A DNA stretch of 55,788 nt from NCBI GenBank assembly GCA_036677685.1, contig JAVBWA010000020.1:1-55788 (forward strand), written 5' to 3'. This document shows positions 8,052 to 17,238 of the stretch, piece by piece. The stretch's first letter is position 1. Each line of letters opens with the position of its first letter. A program made the position numbers and the translations under genes. The notes under the pieces were generated by a model, which was not told the origin of the DNA, did not search any database, and saw nothing but the letters and a program-made list of their open reading frames with translations. This stretch comes from JAQUBU01 sp036677685. Its GTDB lineage: Bacteria; Bacillota; Syntrophomonadia; Syntrophomonadales; Syntrophomonadaceae.

Positions 8052-9392
8052 TTAGAATGAACGCAGGTACTCGTTGACTTCCCAGGCATGGACCTCCATG
8101 TTGTAGCGTTCATACTCAGCTTTCTTGCCTTCGATAAACCTGCTGACAATGTGCGGACCGAGGGCATTCTTAATTACTTCATCTTTTTCAAGTTCAGCCA
8201 GGGCTTCCATAATGGAGCCGGGCAGGCTGGCTATTCCAGCTTGGTCGCGATCGGCCTGGCTCATGTGATAGATATTGGTATCGACCGGAGCCGGGGGTTC
8301 GATTTGGTTTTTGACTCCATCAAGTCCGGCGGCCAGCATAACGGCCATTGCCAGGTAAGGGTTGCACATGGGATCGGGATGCCGGACCTCGATACGGGTT
8401 GACATACCGCGTTTGGCCGGTACGCGGACCAGGCAGCTACGGTTTTGTTCCGACCAGGCTATATATACCGGGGCTTCGTAGCCGGGAACCAGCCGCTTGT
8501 AAGAGTTAATTGAAGGATTGGTAATGGCGGTCAGTGCCCGGGCGTGCTTCATAATTCCACCCATGTACCAACGGGCAATGTCACTCAACTGGTTGGGTTT
8601 TTCCGGGTCATAAAAGACATTTTTGCCATCCAGGGTAAAGAGCGACTGGTGGGTATGCATACCCGAACCATTGATTCCTGCTATGGGTTTGGCCATGAAA
8701 GAGGCATGCAGCCCGTGGCGCTCGGCGATGGTGCGCACTACCAGTTTATAAGTTTGGATATCGTCCGCGATCTTATCGACCGGACCATATTTAAAGTCGA
8801 TTTCATGCTGTCCCGGGGCAACTTCGTGATGGGAGGCTTCAATTTCAAAGCCCATATCTTCCAGGGTGCAAACCATATCGCGGCGCGCATCCTCGCCCAG
8901 ATCGAACGGAGCCAGGTCAAAATAACCGGCCAGGTCCTGGGTATTTAAGACCGGATTGCCCTTCTCATCCACCAGGAAGAGGAAGAATTCACCTTCAGGA
9001 CCGGCATTCATAACAAACCCCATGTCCGCCGCTTCTTTTATTACCCGCTTGAGATTGGTGCGCGGGTCTCCGCTAAACGGTTTTTTATCAGGGTCGGGAG
9101 TATAGACATCGCATATCATACGGGCTACCGCTCCGTTGCTGGGGCGCCAGGGGAATACGCAAAAAGTGTCGGGATCGGGAACCAGATACATATCTGATTC
9201 GTCAATCTCCGCGAATCCGGAGATAGATGAACCGTCAAACATCAATTCCCCATCCAGGGCTTTATCCAGTTGGCTGACCGGGATCGCCACATTTTTCAAA
9301 ACCCCGCCGATATCGGTAAACTGCAGCCTGATGAAGCGAACCCCATTAGCCTTAACTTTCTCCATAACTTCCAGTTTCTTATCCTTTGTCAT
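8052..9392 (-). CDS. glnA: Glutamine synthetase type I (alpha)
   Basis: 446 residues, the length of the GSI-alpha class of Firmicutes. Motifs in order: FDGSSISGF (latch), NAGPEGEFF, GQHEIDFKY, GINGSGMHTHQS (ATP/glutamate site) and SYKRLVPGYEAPV. The Tyr-containing adenylylation loop of the beta class is not evident. Reaction: glutamate + NH4+ + ATP to glutamine, the entry point for ammonia from AmtB or nitrogenase. GGAAGGAGTAGGTATT precedes the start. It lies 48 bases after the ANTAR gene and is probably co-transcribed with it, so the leader hairpin/terminator at 10134-10201 should control both. Confidence 0.97.
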   Translation of the reverse strand: MTKDKKLEVMEKVKANGVRFIRLQFTDIGGVLKNVAIPVSQLDKALDGELMFDGSSISGFAEIDESDMYLVPDPDTFCVFPWRPSNGAVARMICDVYTPDPDKKPFSGDPRTNLKRVIKEAADMGFVMNAGPEGEFFLFLVDEKGNPVLNTQDLAGYFDLAPFDLGEDARRDMVCTLEDMGFEIEASHHEVAPGQHEIDFKYGPVDKIADDIQTYKLVVRTIAERHGLHASFMAKPIAGINGSGMHTHQSLFTLDGKNVFYDPEKPNQLSDIARWYMGGIMKHARALTAITNPSINSYKRLVPGYEAPVYIAWSEQNRSCLVRVPAKRGMSTRIEVRHPDPMCNPYLAMAVMLAAGLDGVKNQIEPPAPVDTNIYHMSQADRDQAGIASLPGSIMEALAELEKDEVIKNALGPHIVSRFIEGKKAEYERYNMEVHAWEVNEYLRSF

Positions 9393-9440
9393 AATACCTA
9401 CTCCTTCCCTATAATCAGTTTCAACTTAATAACCTAACCA

Positions 9441-10007
9441 TTAATCTTGTGGTCTTTCATGTTTAATGATTTCAGCTGCGATCTGTCTTAGCGTGGCCCC
9501 CCTCTTCATGGCTTCTTTTTGAATAAAGCGGTGGGCTTCATTCTCAGTAATTTTTAACCTATCAATGAGAATTCCCTTCGCCTTATCCAGAATTTTGCGG
9601 GTTTCCAATTTATCTTCCAGCTTTTTGATCTGCTCCTGCAGGGCCAGTTCCTTTTGCCAGTGCAGGAGGGCGGCTTCTACCGCCGGGATCAAGGTATAAT
9701 AATATATCGGTCTTATAAGATAATGAAAACTGCGAGCCGAAGGAAAAACTTCACTGTCTACCAGCAAAAGGACGGCCGCCAAATGGTCTTCGTTTATAAT
9801 CGAGGCTGTTTTCAAGCCTTTCCCGCCATCCAGGTTGGCATCAACGATAACCAGGTCGCAGAATAGGGAACGTGCCCGCCTGAATGTATGATTCATGTCG
9901 CTGGTTTCGGCCACTACCTGATGACCGGCCCGGCGCAAGCAGTCTACAACCAGGTTCTTTTCAGGAATCGAAGCGCTGGCTACAATAATCTTTCCGCCCA
10001 ATAGCAT
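9441..10007 (-). CDS. ANTAR-domain RNA-binding antiterminator with degenerate receiver
   Basis: 188 residues: receiver-like domain (1-115), helical linker, C-terminal ANTAR domain (about 130-185, with DKAKGILIDRLKITENEAH and LRQIAAEII). ANTAR proteins (NasR, AmiR, EutV) bind paired hexaloop RNA hairpins and prevent termination. The receiver keeps an Asp in VIVDANLDG, but the N-terminal acidic pair is absent (IIVASASIPE) and the conserved Lys is Arg (YLIRPI), so phosphorylation is doubtful; the input could be a ligand or a partner protein. ATG at 10007 has AAGG at good spacing; GTG at 10010 is the alternative. Its own leader carries one of the candidate target hairpins, which suggests autoregulation. 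No cognate kinase lies nearby. Confidence 0.9.
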   Translation of the reverse strand: MLLGGKIIVASASIPEKNLVVDCLRRAGHQVVAETSDMNHTFRRARSLFCDLVIVDANLDGGKGLKTASIINEDHLAAVLLLVDSEVFPSARSFHYLIRPIYYYTLIPAVEAALLHWQKELALQEQIKKLEDKLETRKILDKAKGILIDRLKITENEAHRFIQKEAMKRGATLRQIAAEIIKHERPQD

Positions 10008-10133
10008 CACCTGCCTTCTCTATGTGGATAGTGGAGCCCGGATTAAACAGCAGTTGTTTTAGTTTTGATTAAATCTTTCAAAACTAATCTGGTATTAGGA
10101 TCAGTTTGGCGAAATTAGAGTTTTTAAGGACAT

Positions 10134-10201
10134 AAAAAAACGCCTCGAGATAAAGTTCGCCAGATATTCCTGCAACTTTAACCTCAAGGACGCCCTTGTC
10201 C
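10134..10201 (-). terminator. Candidate ANTAR-controlled terminator ahead of the ANTAR gene and glnA
   Basis: On the minus strand GGAC-AAGGGC-GTCC (10201 to 10188) forms a four-base-pair stem with a hexaloop having A1 and G4. Its 3' arm is the start of a longer hairpin, CCTTGAG pairing with CTCGAGG, followed by a run of seven T (10140-10134). The two structures exclude each other. It lies about 50 bases after the proposed promoter and 125 bases before the gene. Confidence 0.8.
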
Positions 10202-10253
10202 CGCTCCCAATATCCAATTTATCATTGCAATAGTTTTTCAAACTTGCAAGTTC

Positions 10254-10282
10254 ATTTTACAATCCGGCATTTTGCTTTACAA
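10254..10282 (-). promoter_or_regulatory. Likely promoter of the ANTAR-glnA-glt operon
   Basis: Minus strand: TTGTAA (10282-10277), 17 bases, TAAAAT (10259-10254). Supported by the shared 14-bp element exactly 15 bases further upstream, as at carA. Confidence 0.6.
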
Positions 10283-10297
10283 GTAGTATATTGAAGG

Positions 10298-10311
10298 AAT
10301 ATTGTATACTT
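10298..10311. promoter_or_regulatory. 14-bp upstream element (copy at the ANTAR promoter)
   Basis: AATATTGTATACTT on the plus strand, identical to 28786-28799 upstream of carA. Both copies start 15 bases upstream of the -35 box. The GTATAC centre with AT-rich flanks is palindromic and operator-like. The binding factor is unknown. The rest of the 10312-10566 gap shows only a small CCTCAT/ATGAGG hairpin. Confidence 0.55.
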
Positions 10312-10566
10312 ATGGTGGGTGAGGTTTAAGAAGGGATTAGGGTTGAGAAGCTAAAAGGAACAATAAGGACCCCTTCCCCCTCGCCTATAAACCTCATAAA
10401 ATGAGGCCATTACCCATTATACAATTGGTGATTCCGAAAGCAAACAGATTGCTCCCTTTTAGGAAACTGTGGTGTTCCAGTTGGACACAATTAAAGTTGC
10501 GTTGTTTGACCATAGCAGGGTCAAGATTGAAGGGGAGTTGTCCACCAACCATAAAGGAGAGAAATT

Positions 10567-11790
10567 ATGCAGGATACCCCCAAAGCCAACCGCTTGCATA
10601 TTGCGATATTTGGCCGTCGCAATGCCGGCAAATCCAGCCTGATAAACACCCTGACCAATCAAGAAATTGCACTGGTTTCAGATGTTCCGGGAACCACTAC
10701 CGACCCGGTATTCAAAGCTATGGAAATTCTGCCTATAGGGCCGTGTATGATCATCGATACGGCCGGCATAGATGATGTGGGCATGCTCGGTGAACTGCGG
10801 ATTAAAAAAAGCCGTGAAGTCCTGAATCAAGCGGATTTGGCTTTGCTGGTAATCGACCCGGAGATAGGTATCACAGATTTTGAAACGGAATTGAAGATAG
10901 AAATTAAAGATAAAAATATACCGGTAGTTGCGGTTCTGAATAAAATCGATCAGGGGAATTTTGATCTTAAAAAGCTGGAAAAGGAATTAGGTTTATCCCT
11001 GATTCCAGTTAGTTCGCTCACCGGCGCCGGATTCAGACAACTTAAAGAAAAAATCATCCAGGTGGCTCCGGTCAATTTCGAAGAGCCTCATATTGTGGGA
11101 GACTTGATTAATCCAGGGGATATTTGTGTGCTGGTGGTTCCTATTGACCTTGCAGCTCCCAAAGGACGATTGATTTTGCCGCAGGTGCAGACTATTCGTG
11201 ATATTCTGGATAACGATGCTATTGCCATGGTAGCAAAAGAAAGGGAATTGCGCGAAGCCCTGGGTGGGCTTAATAAAAAGCCACGCCTGGTGATTACCGA
11301 TTCCCAGGCATTTCTCAAGGTGGCAGCCGACACCCCGGATGATGTTATGATGACCTCATTTTCCATTCTGTTTGCTCGTTATAAAGGGGATCTGATTGAA
11401 TTGGTCCGAGGTGCCAAAGCCATAGAAAATCTGCAGCCGGGCGACAAAGTCTTGATTGCCGAAGCCTGTACTCACCACTCCCAGGCTGATGATATTGGCA
11501 GGGTACAAATACCCCGCTGGCTGCGGCAGTATGTAGGCGGGGAACTGGACTTTAACTGGTCGAGCGGCAGCGGCTACCCGGAAAATCTGGAAGAATATAA
11601 ACTGGTGGTGCATTGTGGTGCCTGCATGATCAACCGCCGGCAAATGCTTTACCGGATTCAAATGGCTCGTGAGAGTGCGGTCCCGATCGTCAATTATGGA
11701 GTATTACTGGCCTTTGTGCATGGTATTCTGGATCGTGCCTTGCTGCCTTTCCCTCTGGCCCGCATGGCCTTCTCAGAAGAACAGGACTAA
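10567..11790 (+). CDS. hydF: [FeFe]-hydrogenase maturation GTPase HydF
   Basis: 407 residues in three domains. N-terminal Era-like GTPase: GRRNAGKSS (P-loop), DTAG, NKID. A dimerisation domain follows, then a C-terminal 4Fe-4S domain with CTHH near residue 300 and HCGAC about 50 residues later (CxH...HCxxC), which identifies HydF. It is the scaffold on which the 2Fe subcluster of the H-cluster is assembled before transfer to apo-hydrogenase. The partner radical SAM enzymes HydE and HydG are not in this window. AAGGAGAGAAATT precedes the start. The last four bases overlap the end of convergent aspA. A hydrogenase must be encoded elsewhere, which fits a H2-producing fermenter or syntroph. Confidence 0.95.
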   Translation: MQDTPKANRLHIAIFGRRNAGKSSLINTLTNQEIALVSDVPGTTTDPVFKAMEILPIGPCMIIDTAGIDDVGMLGELRIKKSREVLNQADLALLVIDPEIGITDFETELKIEIKDKNIPVVAVLNKIDQGNFDLKKLEKELGLSLIPVSSLTGAGFRQLKEKIIQVAPVNFEEPHIVGDLINPGDICVLVVPIDLAAPKGRLILPQVQTIRDILDNDAIAMVAKERELREALGGLNKKPRLVITDSQAFLKVAADTPDDVMMTSFSILFARYKGDLIELVRGAKAIENLQPGDKVLIAEACTHHSQADDIGRVQIPRWLRQYVGGELDFNWSSGSGYPENLEEYKLVVHCGACMINRRQMLYRIQMARESAVPIVNYGVLLAFVHGILDRALLPFPLARMAFSEEQD

Positions 11791-13268
11791 TCTTGACGGA
11801 TGCCTGCAGGAGCAACTGGTTTGAGCTTTTTACTGCCGGCAATGCCCGGTTTGGTCATTTCCCGGGGATTAAGAATCAGCTCCAATTGTTCTTTATCAAG
11901 CAAACCGCTTGCCAAGGCCGTTTCTTGAATGCTTTTACCGTCAGCCCGGGCCTTAAGGTAAAGTTCCTGGGCCGCAGTATAGCCCAGGTAGGGAGTCAGG
12001 GCGGTTACCAGAGCGATGCTGTGTGACAGCAGTTCGGAGCAGTGTTCACTGTTTACACTTAGTCCCCGTATACAGCGCTCGCTAAAAATTCTTACCCCAT
12101 TGCTCATGATTTCCAGCGAGTCCAGGAGATGATGGGCGATGCTGGGCAGGAAGGCATTTAACTCCAGTTGGCCCATGGAAGCCGCCAGGGTTATCGCCTG
12201 GTCATTGGCCAGCACTCTTATGGCTACCTGATTAAGCATTTCCGGGATAACCGGGTTGACTTTGCCCGGCATGATGGAAGAACCGGCCTGAACCGCCGGT
12301 ATTTTAATTTCCGCCAGCCCTCCCACTGGTCCGGAAGCCAGGAGGCGGATATCATTGGCGATTTTGGTCAGCGTAACCGCAGCGGACTTCAGCAATCCCG
12401 AAACCTCTACAAAAACATCGGCATTCTGAATGGCATCGATCATGTTTTCGGAACGGGCTATACCTCTGCCCACCATTTGCCGCAGTTTATCGTTAACCAG
12501 ATATACATAGGCCAGGGGGGCATTGAGCCCGGTGCCTACGGCAGTGCCACCCAGACTTACCTGGCGCAGCCTTTCCTCAACCTTGTAGAGCCGCCAGCGG
12601 TCACGTGCAACTGCTTGGGCCCAGGCGCTGCATACCTGGCCAAAACTCACCGGCACCGCATCCTGGAGTTGGGTGCGTCCTAGTTTTAAGGTTCCCGCAT
12701 AAACCGCTTCCTTCTCCTGAATGGCTTCCTGCAGAGAAGCTATATCTTCCGACAGCGATAAAACCATTTTTATGGCCGCTATCCTTAAAGCCGTGGGATA
12801 AACATCATTGGTCGATTGGTGAAGGTTAACGTGATCATAAGGGTTGATTATATTATAGGTGCCGGGAGCATGGCCGATGATGGCCAGAGCCCGGTTGGCA
12901 ATGACCTCATTGGCGTTCATGTTGGTGGAAGTCCCGGCCCCGCCTTGAATAGCATCCAGAGGGAAATATTCATACCATTGCCCCTGAGCCAGCTCCTCGG
13001 CGGCGGCAATTATGGCTTCGCCAATAGGTGGTTCAAGATAACCCAACTCCAGGTTGGCCCGGGCGCAGGACGCTTTTACCGCTCCGAAAGCCCGGATTAG
13101 TTCGGGATGAACCCGGGTGGATGAAACTGCGAAGTTACTCCGGGCGCGCTGGGTATGAATGCCCCAGTAAACACCGGAAGGCACGTCCAATTCTCCGAGC
13201 AGATCTTTTTCCCGGCGGAATTTACCGGACTTTTCTTCACTGTTCCCGACAGGTTCAGTATTGGGCAT
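11787..13268 (-). CDS. aspA: Aspartate ammonia-lyase
   Basis: 493 residues of the fumarase/aspartase superfamily. Motifs: GTSTNMNANEVI, HVNLHQSTNDVYPTA and the superfamily signature GSSIMPGKVNP. Reaction: aspartate to fumarate + NH4+. Closely related fumarases share these motifs; the aspartase call rests on overall resemblance and should be treated as strong but not certain. Start at 13268 (MPNTEP) follows AGGAGG with 8 bases. It converges on hydF with a four-base overlap. From memory, aspartase-like genes are often found beside hydrogenase maturation genes in clostridia; whether that is functional is unknown. Confidence 0.9.
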   Translation of the reverse strand: MPNTEPVGNSEEKSGKFRREKDLLGELDVPSGVYWGIHTQRARSNFAVSSTRVHPELIRAFGAVKASCARANLELGYLEPPIGEAIIAAAEELAQGQWYEYFPLDAIQGGAGTSTNMNANEVIANRALAIIGHAPGTYNIINPYDHVNLHQSTNDVYPTALRIAAIKMVLSLSEDIASLQEAIQEKEAVYAGTLKLGRTQLQDAVPVSFGQVCSAWAQAVARDRWRLYKVEERLRQVSLGGTAVGTGLNAPLAYVYLVNDKLRQMVGRGIARSENMIDAIQNADVFVEVSGLLKSAAVTLTKIANDIRLLASGPVGGLAEIKIPAVQAGSSIMPGKVNPVIPEMLNQVAIRVLANDQAITLAASMGQLELNAFLPSIAHHLLDSLEIMSNGVRIFSERCIRGLSVNSEHCSELLSHSIALVTALTPYLGYTAAQELYLKARADGKSIQETALASGLLDKEQLELILNPREMTKPGIAGSKKLKPVAPAGIRQD

Positions 13269-13340
13269 TTTTTCAAACCTCCTCATCGCTGGCGACGCAT
13301 AAATCAAATTCTTTTAGCTATTATAACAGGAATCCGCTGC

Positions 13341-15188
13341 TTAGCGAATTTTCACCTTGTACATTCTCAGCCAGGTGTCAAGCTGGATTAAAAAGGCCAG
13401 ATACTGGGCTTCTCCCATTAACTGCCCGAAAAAGGGCCTGGGCATGACATTGGACGAACCGGCCAGAATTTCCTTCAAGGCGTTGGCGTTTATTATATCG
13501 AGCAAAAGCGATGAAGAATCGTTAAGGATATTGTTTAACCGCTCCCGCATCAAGGCCAGGTATTGGGGATGATGGGTCTTGGGGTAGGGGCTTTTGGGCC
13601 GGTTAAGCACGGCTTCGGGCAGCACTCCCCGCATAGCCCGGCGCAGAATGCCCTTGGGCATATTGTCACAGGTCTTCATTTCCCAGGGAATGTTCCATAC
13701 GTATTGCAGCAGCCGGTGGTCGCTGAAAGGAACCCTGACTTCGAGCCCGCAAGCCATGCTCATGCGATCTTTGCGGTCCAAAAGGGTGGGCATGAAGCGG
13801 GTTATATTAAGATAGAACATCTGCCTGGTTCTGGCTGCCTGTGTGTTTTCACCCGGCAGCAGAGGAGTTTCGGCGACCGCTTCCCGGTAACGATCGGCCA
13901 GGTATTCCCGGGGCCGGATCCGGGCCACGATCTCCGGAGATAAAAAATCCATCCGGGCATCGATCATTCTGATCCACGGAAAAGTATCGGAACCAAGCAT
14001 TTGCCGGTCATAGAACCAGGGATAACCGCCGAATATCTCATCGGCACATTCTCCTGACAAAGCAACGGTAGCCTGCTTTTTAATTTCCCGGCAGAAAAGA
14101 TAGAGCGAGGAATCTATATCAGCCATACCTGGCAGGTCATTGGCAATCATTGCGGCTTCCAACGCGTCCGCAAGCTCCTTGTTGCCCAATTTGATTTGAT
14201 GATGCTCGGTTCCCAAATGGGCTGAAACCAACTCAACCCAGGCCGCATCGGAATCAGGCTGAAAATGGCTGGGCCGGAAATGTTCCTGGTTGCCCTGATA
14301 ATCCACGGAAAAGCTGTGCAGCCGGTCCCGCCCTGATTTGCGGAATTCCCCGGCCGCGACTGCGGTTATGGCGCTGGAATCCAGGCCTCCGGAAAGCAGG
14401 GTGCATACGGGAACATCAGCTACCAACTGGCGGGTCACCGTGTCTATAAATAGCTGGCGGACGGTGTCGGCGGTTTTGAGCAGGTCATCCTCATGCGGAT
14501 GGCTTTCCAAGGCCCAATAGCGCTGGATATTTATGCCGCCGCGGTTAAAAATCAAGCTGTACCCCGGCCGCAGTTCCTTAATGCCTCGAAAAACCGCATG
14601 GCCGGGAGTGCGGGAAGGTCCCATCAAAAGCAGTTCGGCCAGGCCTTCTTCATCTATTTCCGGTTCTACCCAAGGGTGGGCCAGCAGGGCTTTCAGTTCA
14701 GAGGCAAAAAGCAATCCGGTGTCTCGCCGGTAGTAAAACAGCGGTTTGACCCCCAGGCGGTCCCGGGCCATAAACAGGCTTTCCCGGTCTTCGTCCCAAA
14801 TAGCGAAAGCGAATATGCCGTTGAATTTCTCCACACAGGCCGGGCCCCATTCCATGTAGGCCAGCAACAGAGTTTCCGTATCGGAATTTGCCGTTTCAAA
14901 AATACAGCCCCGGGCTTGAAGTTCCCGGCGCAATTCGGGAGTGTTATACAATTCCCCGTTATAAACGATGGTATAGATTGAGCCTTGGCGGCTGCGGGTC
15001 ATGGGCTGGGCACCACCTTCCGGGTCGACCACCACTAAACGGCGGTGCGCCAGGGCAACCGAAGCCGACCGCCATATTCCATCCGCATCCGGACCGCGAT
15101 GACTTAAGCACCGGTTCATATTCTCAATGGTTTTAAGCTCTCCGGTCAAGTCCAACTCCCAATCTACCCATCCGCTGATTCCACACAT
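13341..15188 (-). CDS. asnB: Asparagine synthetase (glutamine-hydrolysing)
   Basis: 615 residues. N-terminal class II glutaminase with catalytic Cys2 (MCGISGW), RHRRL-like AHRRLVVVD and YNGELYN; C-terminal ATP-pyrophosphatase domain with LSGGLDSS near residue 260 and the SGECADEIFGGYPW stretch. Converts aspartate + glutamine + ATP to asparagine. The start is set at ATG 15188 so that Cys follows Met; GGGAGAGTG lies upstream. The leader carries a candidate ANTAR hairpin/terminator (15217-15250). It lies 72 bases upstream of aspA on the same strand, so the two may share a transcript. Confidence 0.95.
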   Translation of the reverse strand: MCGISGWVDWELDLTGELKTIENMNRCLSHRGPDADGIWRSASVALAHRRLVVVDPEGGAQPMTRSRQGSIYTIVYNGELYNTPELRRELQARGCIFETANSDTETLLLAYMEWGPACVEKFNGIFAFAIWDEDRESLFMARDRLGVKPLFYYRRDTGLLFASELKALLAHPWVEPEIDEEGLAELLLMGPSRTPGHAVFRGIKELRPGYSLIFNRGGINIQRYWALESHPHEDDLLKTADTVRQLFIDTVTRQLVADVPVCTLLSGGLDSSAITAVAAGEFRKSGRDRLHSFSVDYQGNQEHFRPSHFQPDSDAAWVELVSAHLGTEHHQIKLGNKELADALEAAMIANDLPGMADIDSSLYLFCREIKKQATVALSGECADEIFGGYPWFYDRQMLGSDTFPWIRMIDARMDFLSPEIVARIRPREYLADRYREAVAETPLLPGENTQAARTRQMFYLNITRFMPTLLDRKDRMSMACGLEVRVPFSDHRLLQYVWNIPWEMKTCDNMPKGILRRAMRGVLPEAVLNRPKSPYPKTHHPQYLALMRERLNNILNDSSSLLLDIINANALKEILAGSSNVMPRPFFGQLMGEAQYLAFLIQLDTWLRMYKVKIR

Positions 15189-15216
15189 AAAATTCACTCT
15201 CCCGCAGAAAATAAAT

Positions 15217-15250
15217 GGCCCCTGGGGTTTTCAACCCCGGCGCCATTGCC
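15217..15250 (-). terminator. Candidate ANTAR-controlled hairpin/terminator ahead of asnB
   Basis: Minus strand GGC-AATGGC-GCC (15250 to 15239) has a hexaloop with A1 and G4. Its 3' arm overlaps a GC-rich hairpin built on GGGGTT and ACCCC arms, followed by ATTTATTTT, a weak T-tract. A second hexaloop, GC-AATGGG-GC (15306 to 15297), lies about 45 bases upstream and could be the partner, though only two stem pairs form. Confidence 0.65.
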
Positions 15251-15354
15251 TATGAAATAATATGAAAGACAGCCCGAAATGTTACTGGGAATTGTTGCCC
15301 CATTGCTTTGCCATTAATCAGATTTTAGCTATAATTTGAGAAACAGTCCGTTGC

Positions 15355-15489
15355 TTTAAGCATCGAAGAAACAGCGGAGCAGTTTCAACACACCGCTGCA
15401 ACGAGGCAGGGAAAGAAGCCGGCGCCTGTTTAGATAATAGGAACCCGACCGCTAAAAGAAGAGGGAGAAATCTTTTCGCCTCGTTATAA
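15355..15489 (+). repeat. Dispersed intergenic repeat, family A, copy 3 (long form)
   Basis: TTAAGCATCG at the left and CCTCGTTATAA at the right, with the full central module (CGCCTGTTTAGATAATAGG, AACCCGACCGC). It makes up most of the nadE leader and points toward nadE. Confidence 0.9.
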
Positions 15490-15507
15490 TCGAAAGGAAT
15501 TTTAGCA

Positions 15508-17166
15508 ATGAAGATAAGTATTGCCCAGTTGAACCCGATAGTCGGAGATATTGCGGGAAATCTGCAAAAGCTTAATGATTATATGGAGCGGGCCAGCCTG
15601 GAGGGGAGCGACCTGCTGGTCTTACCCGAACTTTTTCTGATAGGGTATCCTCCCCGGGATCTCTTGGAGAGAAGCTGGTTTATAGAGAAAACCCAATCGG
15701 CGCTGGAGGACATCCAAAATATTTCCCGGAATTATCCCCAAACCGGAATAATTATTGGGATGCCGCGCCCCCACCCCAACCTTACCGGCAAGGGACTGTA
15801 CAACTCGGCGGTGCTGGTTTATCGCGGCGAACTGCTGGGCTGCCAGCATAAGTCGCTTTTGCCTATTTACGATGTTTTTGATGAGGCCCGTTATTTTGAT
15901 TCGGCGGAAGAAGTGCAGGTATTTGCTTTCAAAGATGAAATACTGGGAATATCCATATGCGAGGATGCCTGGAACGATCCCGAACTCTGGCCGCAGCGGA
16001 GAATGTATACCCTGGACCCCATAGATCGCCTGGCCCAAAAAGGTGCCACGATTTTGATCAATATTTCCGCTTCACCTTTTTATGTGGGAAAAGAGGCCAT
16101 CCGCTACCGCCTTATCAGCAGTCATGCCCGCCGGCACAAGCTGCCTTTTTATTACATCAACCAGGTGGGTGCCAATGATGAATTGATTTTTGATGGACGC
16201 AGCCTGTGTATGGACCGGGAAGGACAGCTGGTGTGGATTGGCCCTGCCTTTCAGGAAGCTATGGAAACCCTTGACTCCAATAGTATGAGTGATTCAGGAC
16301 CTTATATTCCGCAGGACCGGGTGGAGTCCATCTATCAAGCCCTTGTCCTGGGCATCCGGGATTATATGGGCAAATGCGGATTTAAACAAGCTGTGCTTGG
16401 ACTTTCGGGAGGTATTGATTCAGCTCTGGTGGCCTGCCTGGCCAGCCAGGCGGTGGGGCCGCAAAATGTTCTGGCGGTTTCCATGCCTTCACCCTATTCT
16501 TCGTCCGGCAGTATTGAAGATTCCCGCCAACTGGCGGCCAATTTGGAATTGCCTTTCAAAGTAATAAACATCAGTAATATATTTGCGGCTTATATGCAGA
16601 ACCTCCGGGAAGGGTCCGAAGCCGAGCCGAATTGCGACATAATGGAACAGAACCTTCAAGCTCGTATTCGCGGCAATATTTTAATGGCCTATTCCAACCG
16701 TGATGGTTACCTGCTGCTTTCGACCGGCAACAAGAGTGAGATGGCAGTAGGGTATTGTACTCTTTATGGAGACATGAGCGGAGGGCTAAGTGTGCTGGCC
16801 GATGTGCCTAAAACCGTGGTTTATGAACTGGCCGCCTATATTAACCGTAAAGAGGAAATCATTCCTCTTGCAATTATTGCCAAAGCTCCTTCCGCTGAAC
16901 TGAAACCGGGGCAAACCGATCAGGATGAATTGCCTCCTTATGATGTTCTGGATCAAATTCTCCACTATTATATTGAGGAGGGCTGGCCGGTGAGCCGGAT
17001 GATCGAGCTTGGATTTGACCCGGAAGTTGTAAACTGGGTGGTCCGGGCGGTTGACCGCAACGAGTATAAAAGACTGCAGGCCGCCCCCGGGCTTAAAGTA
17101 ACCACCAAAGCTTTCGGCTTGGGGCGAAGGATGCCGATTGCGGCCCATATTCCTCATGGGAAATAA
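15508..17166 (+). CDS. nadE: Glutamine-dependent NAD+ synthetase
   Basis: 552 residues. N-terminal nitrilase-type glutaminase with the Glu-Lys-Cys triad visible in LPELFLIGYPPRDLL, CQHKSLLP and GISICEDAWND; C-terminal NAD synthetase with the PP-loop LGLSGGIDSALV near residue 295 and STGNKSEMAVGY. Reaction: nicotinate adenine dinucleotide + glutamine + ATP to NAD+. AAAGGAATTTTAGCA precedes the start. It is one of several glutamine-consuming enzymes clustered here, but no AANGNN hairpin was found in its leader. The leader is mostly a family A repeat. Confidence 0.96.
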   Translation: MKISIAQLNPIVGDIAGNLQKLNDYMERASLEGSDLLVLPELFLIGYPPRDLLERSWFIEKTQSALEDIQNISRNYPQTGIIIGMPRPHPNLTGKGLYNSAVLVYRGELLGCQHKSLLPIYDVFDEARYFDSAEEVQVFAFKDEILGISICEDAWNDPELWPQRRMYTLDPIDRLAQKGATILINISASPFYVGKEAIRYRLISSHARRHKLPFYYINQVGANDELIFDGRSLCMDREGQLVWIGPAFQEAMETLDSNSMSDSGPYIPQDRVESIYQALVLGIRDYMGKCGFKQAVLGLSGGIDSALVACLASQAVGPQNVLAVSMPSPYSSSGSIEDSRQLAANLELPFKVINISNIFAAYMQNLREGSEAEPNCDIMEQNLQARIRGNILMAYSNRDGYLLLSTGNKSEMAVGYCTLYGDMSGGLSVLADVPKTVVYELAAYINRKEEIIPLAIIAKAPSAELKPGQTDQDELPPYDVLDQILHYYIEEGWPVSRMIELGFDPEVVNWVVRAVDRNEYKRLQAAPGLKVTTKAFGLGRRMPIAAHIPHGK

Positions 17167-17238
17167 TTGTGCAAGCAATCGAAGTGGGCCGGGGTATTAT
17201 ATATTAGGAATACTCTAAAAGCCTGGGGGATATGAAAT

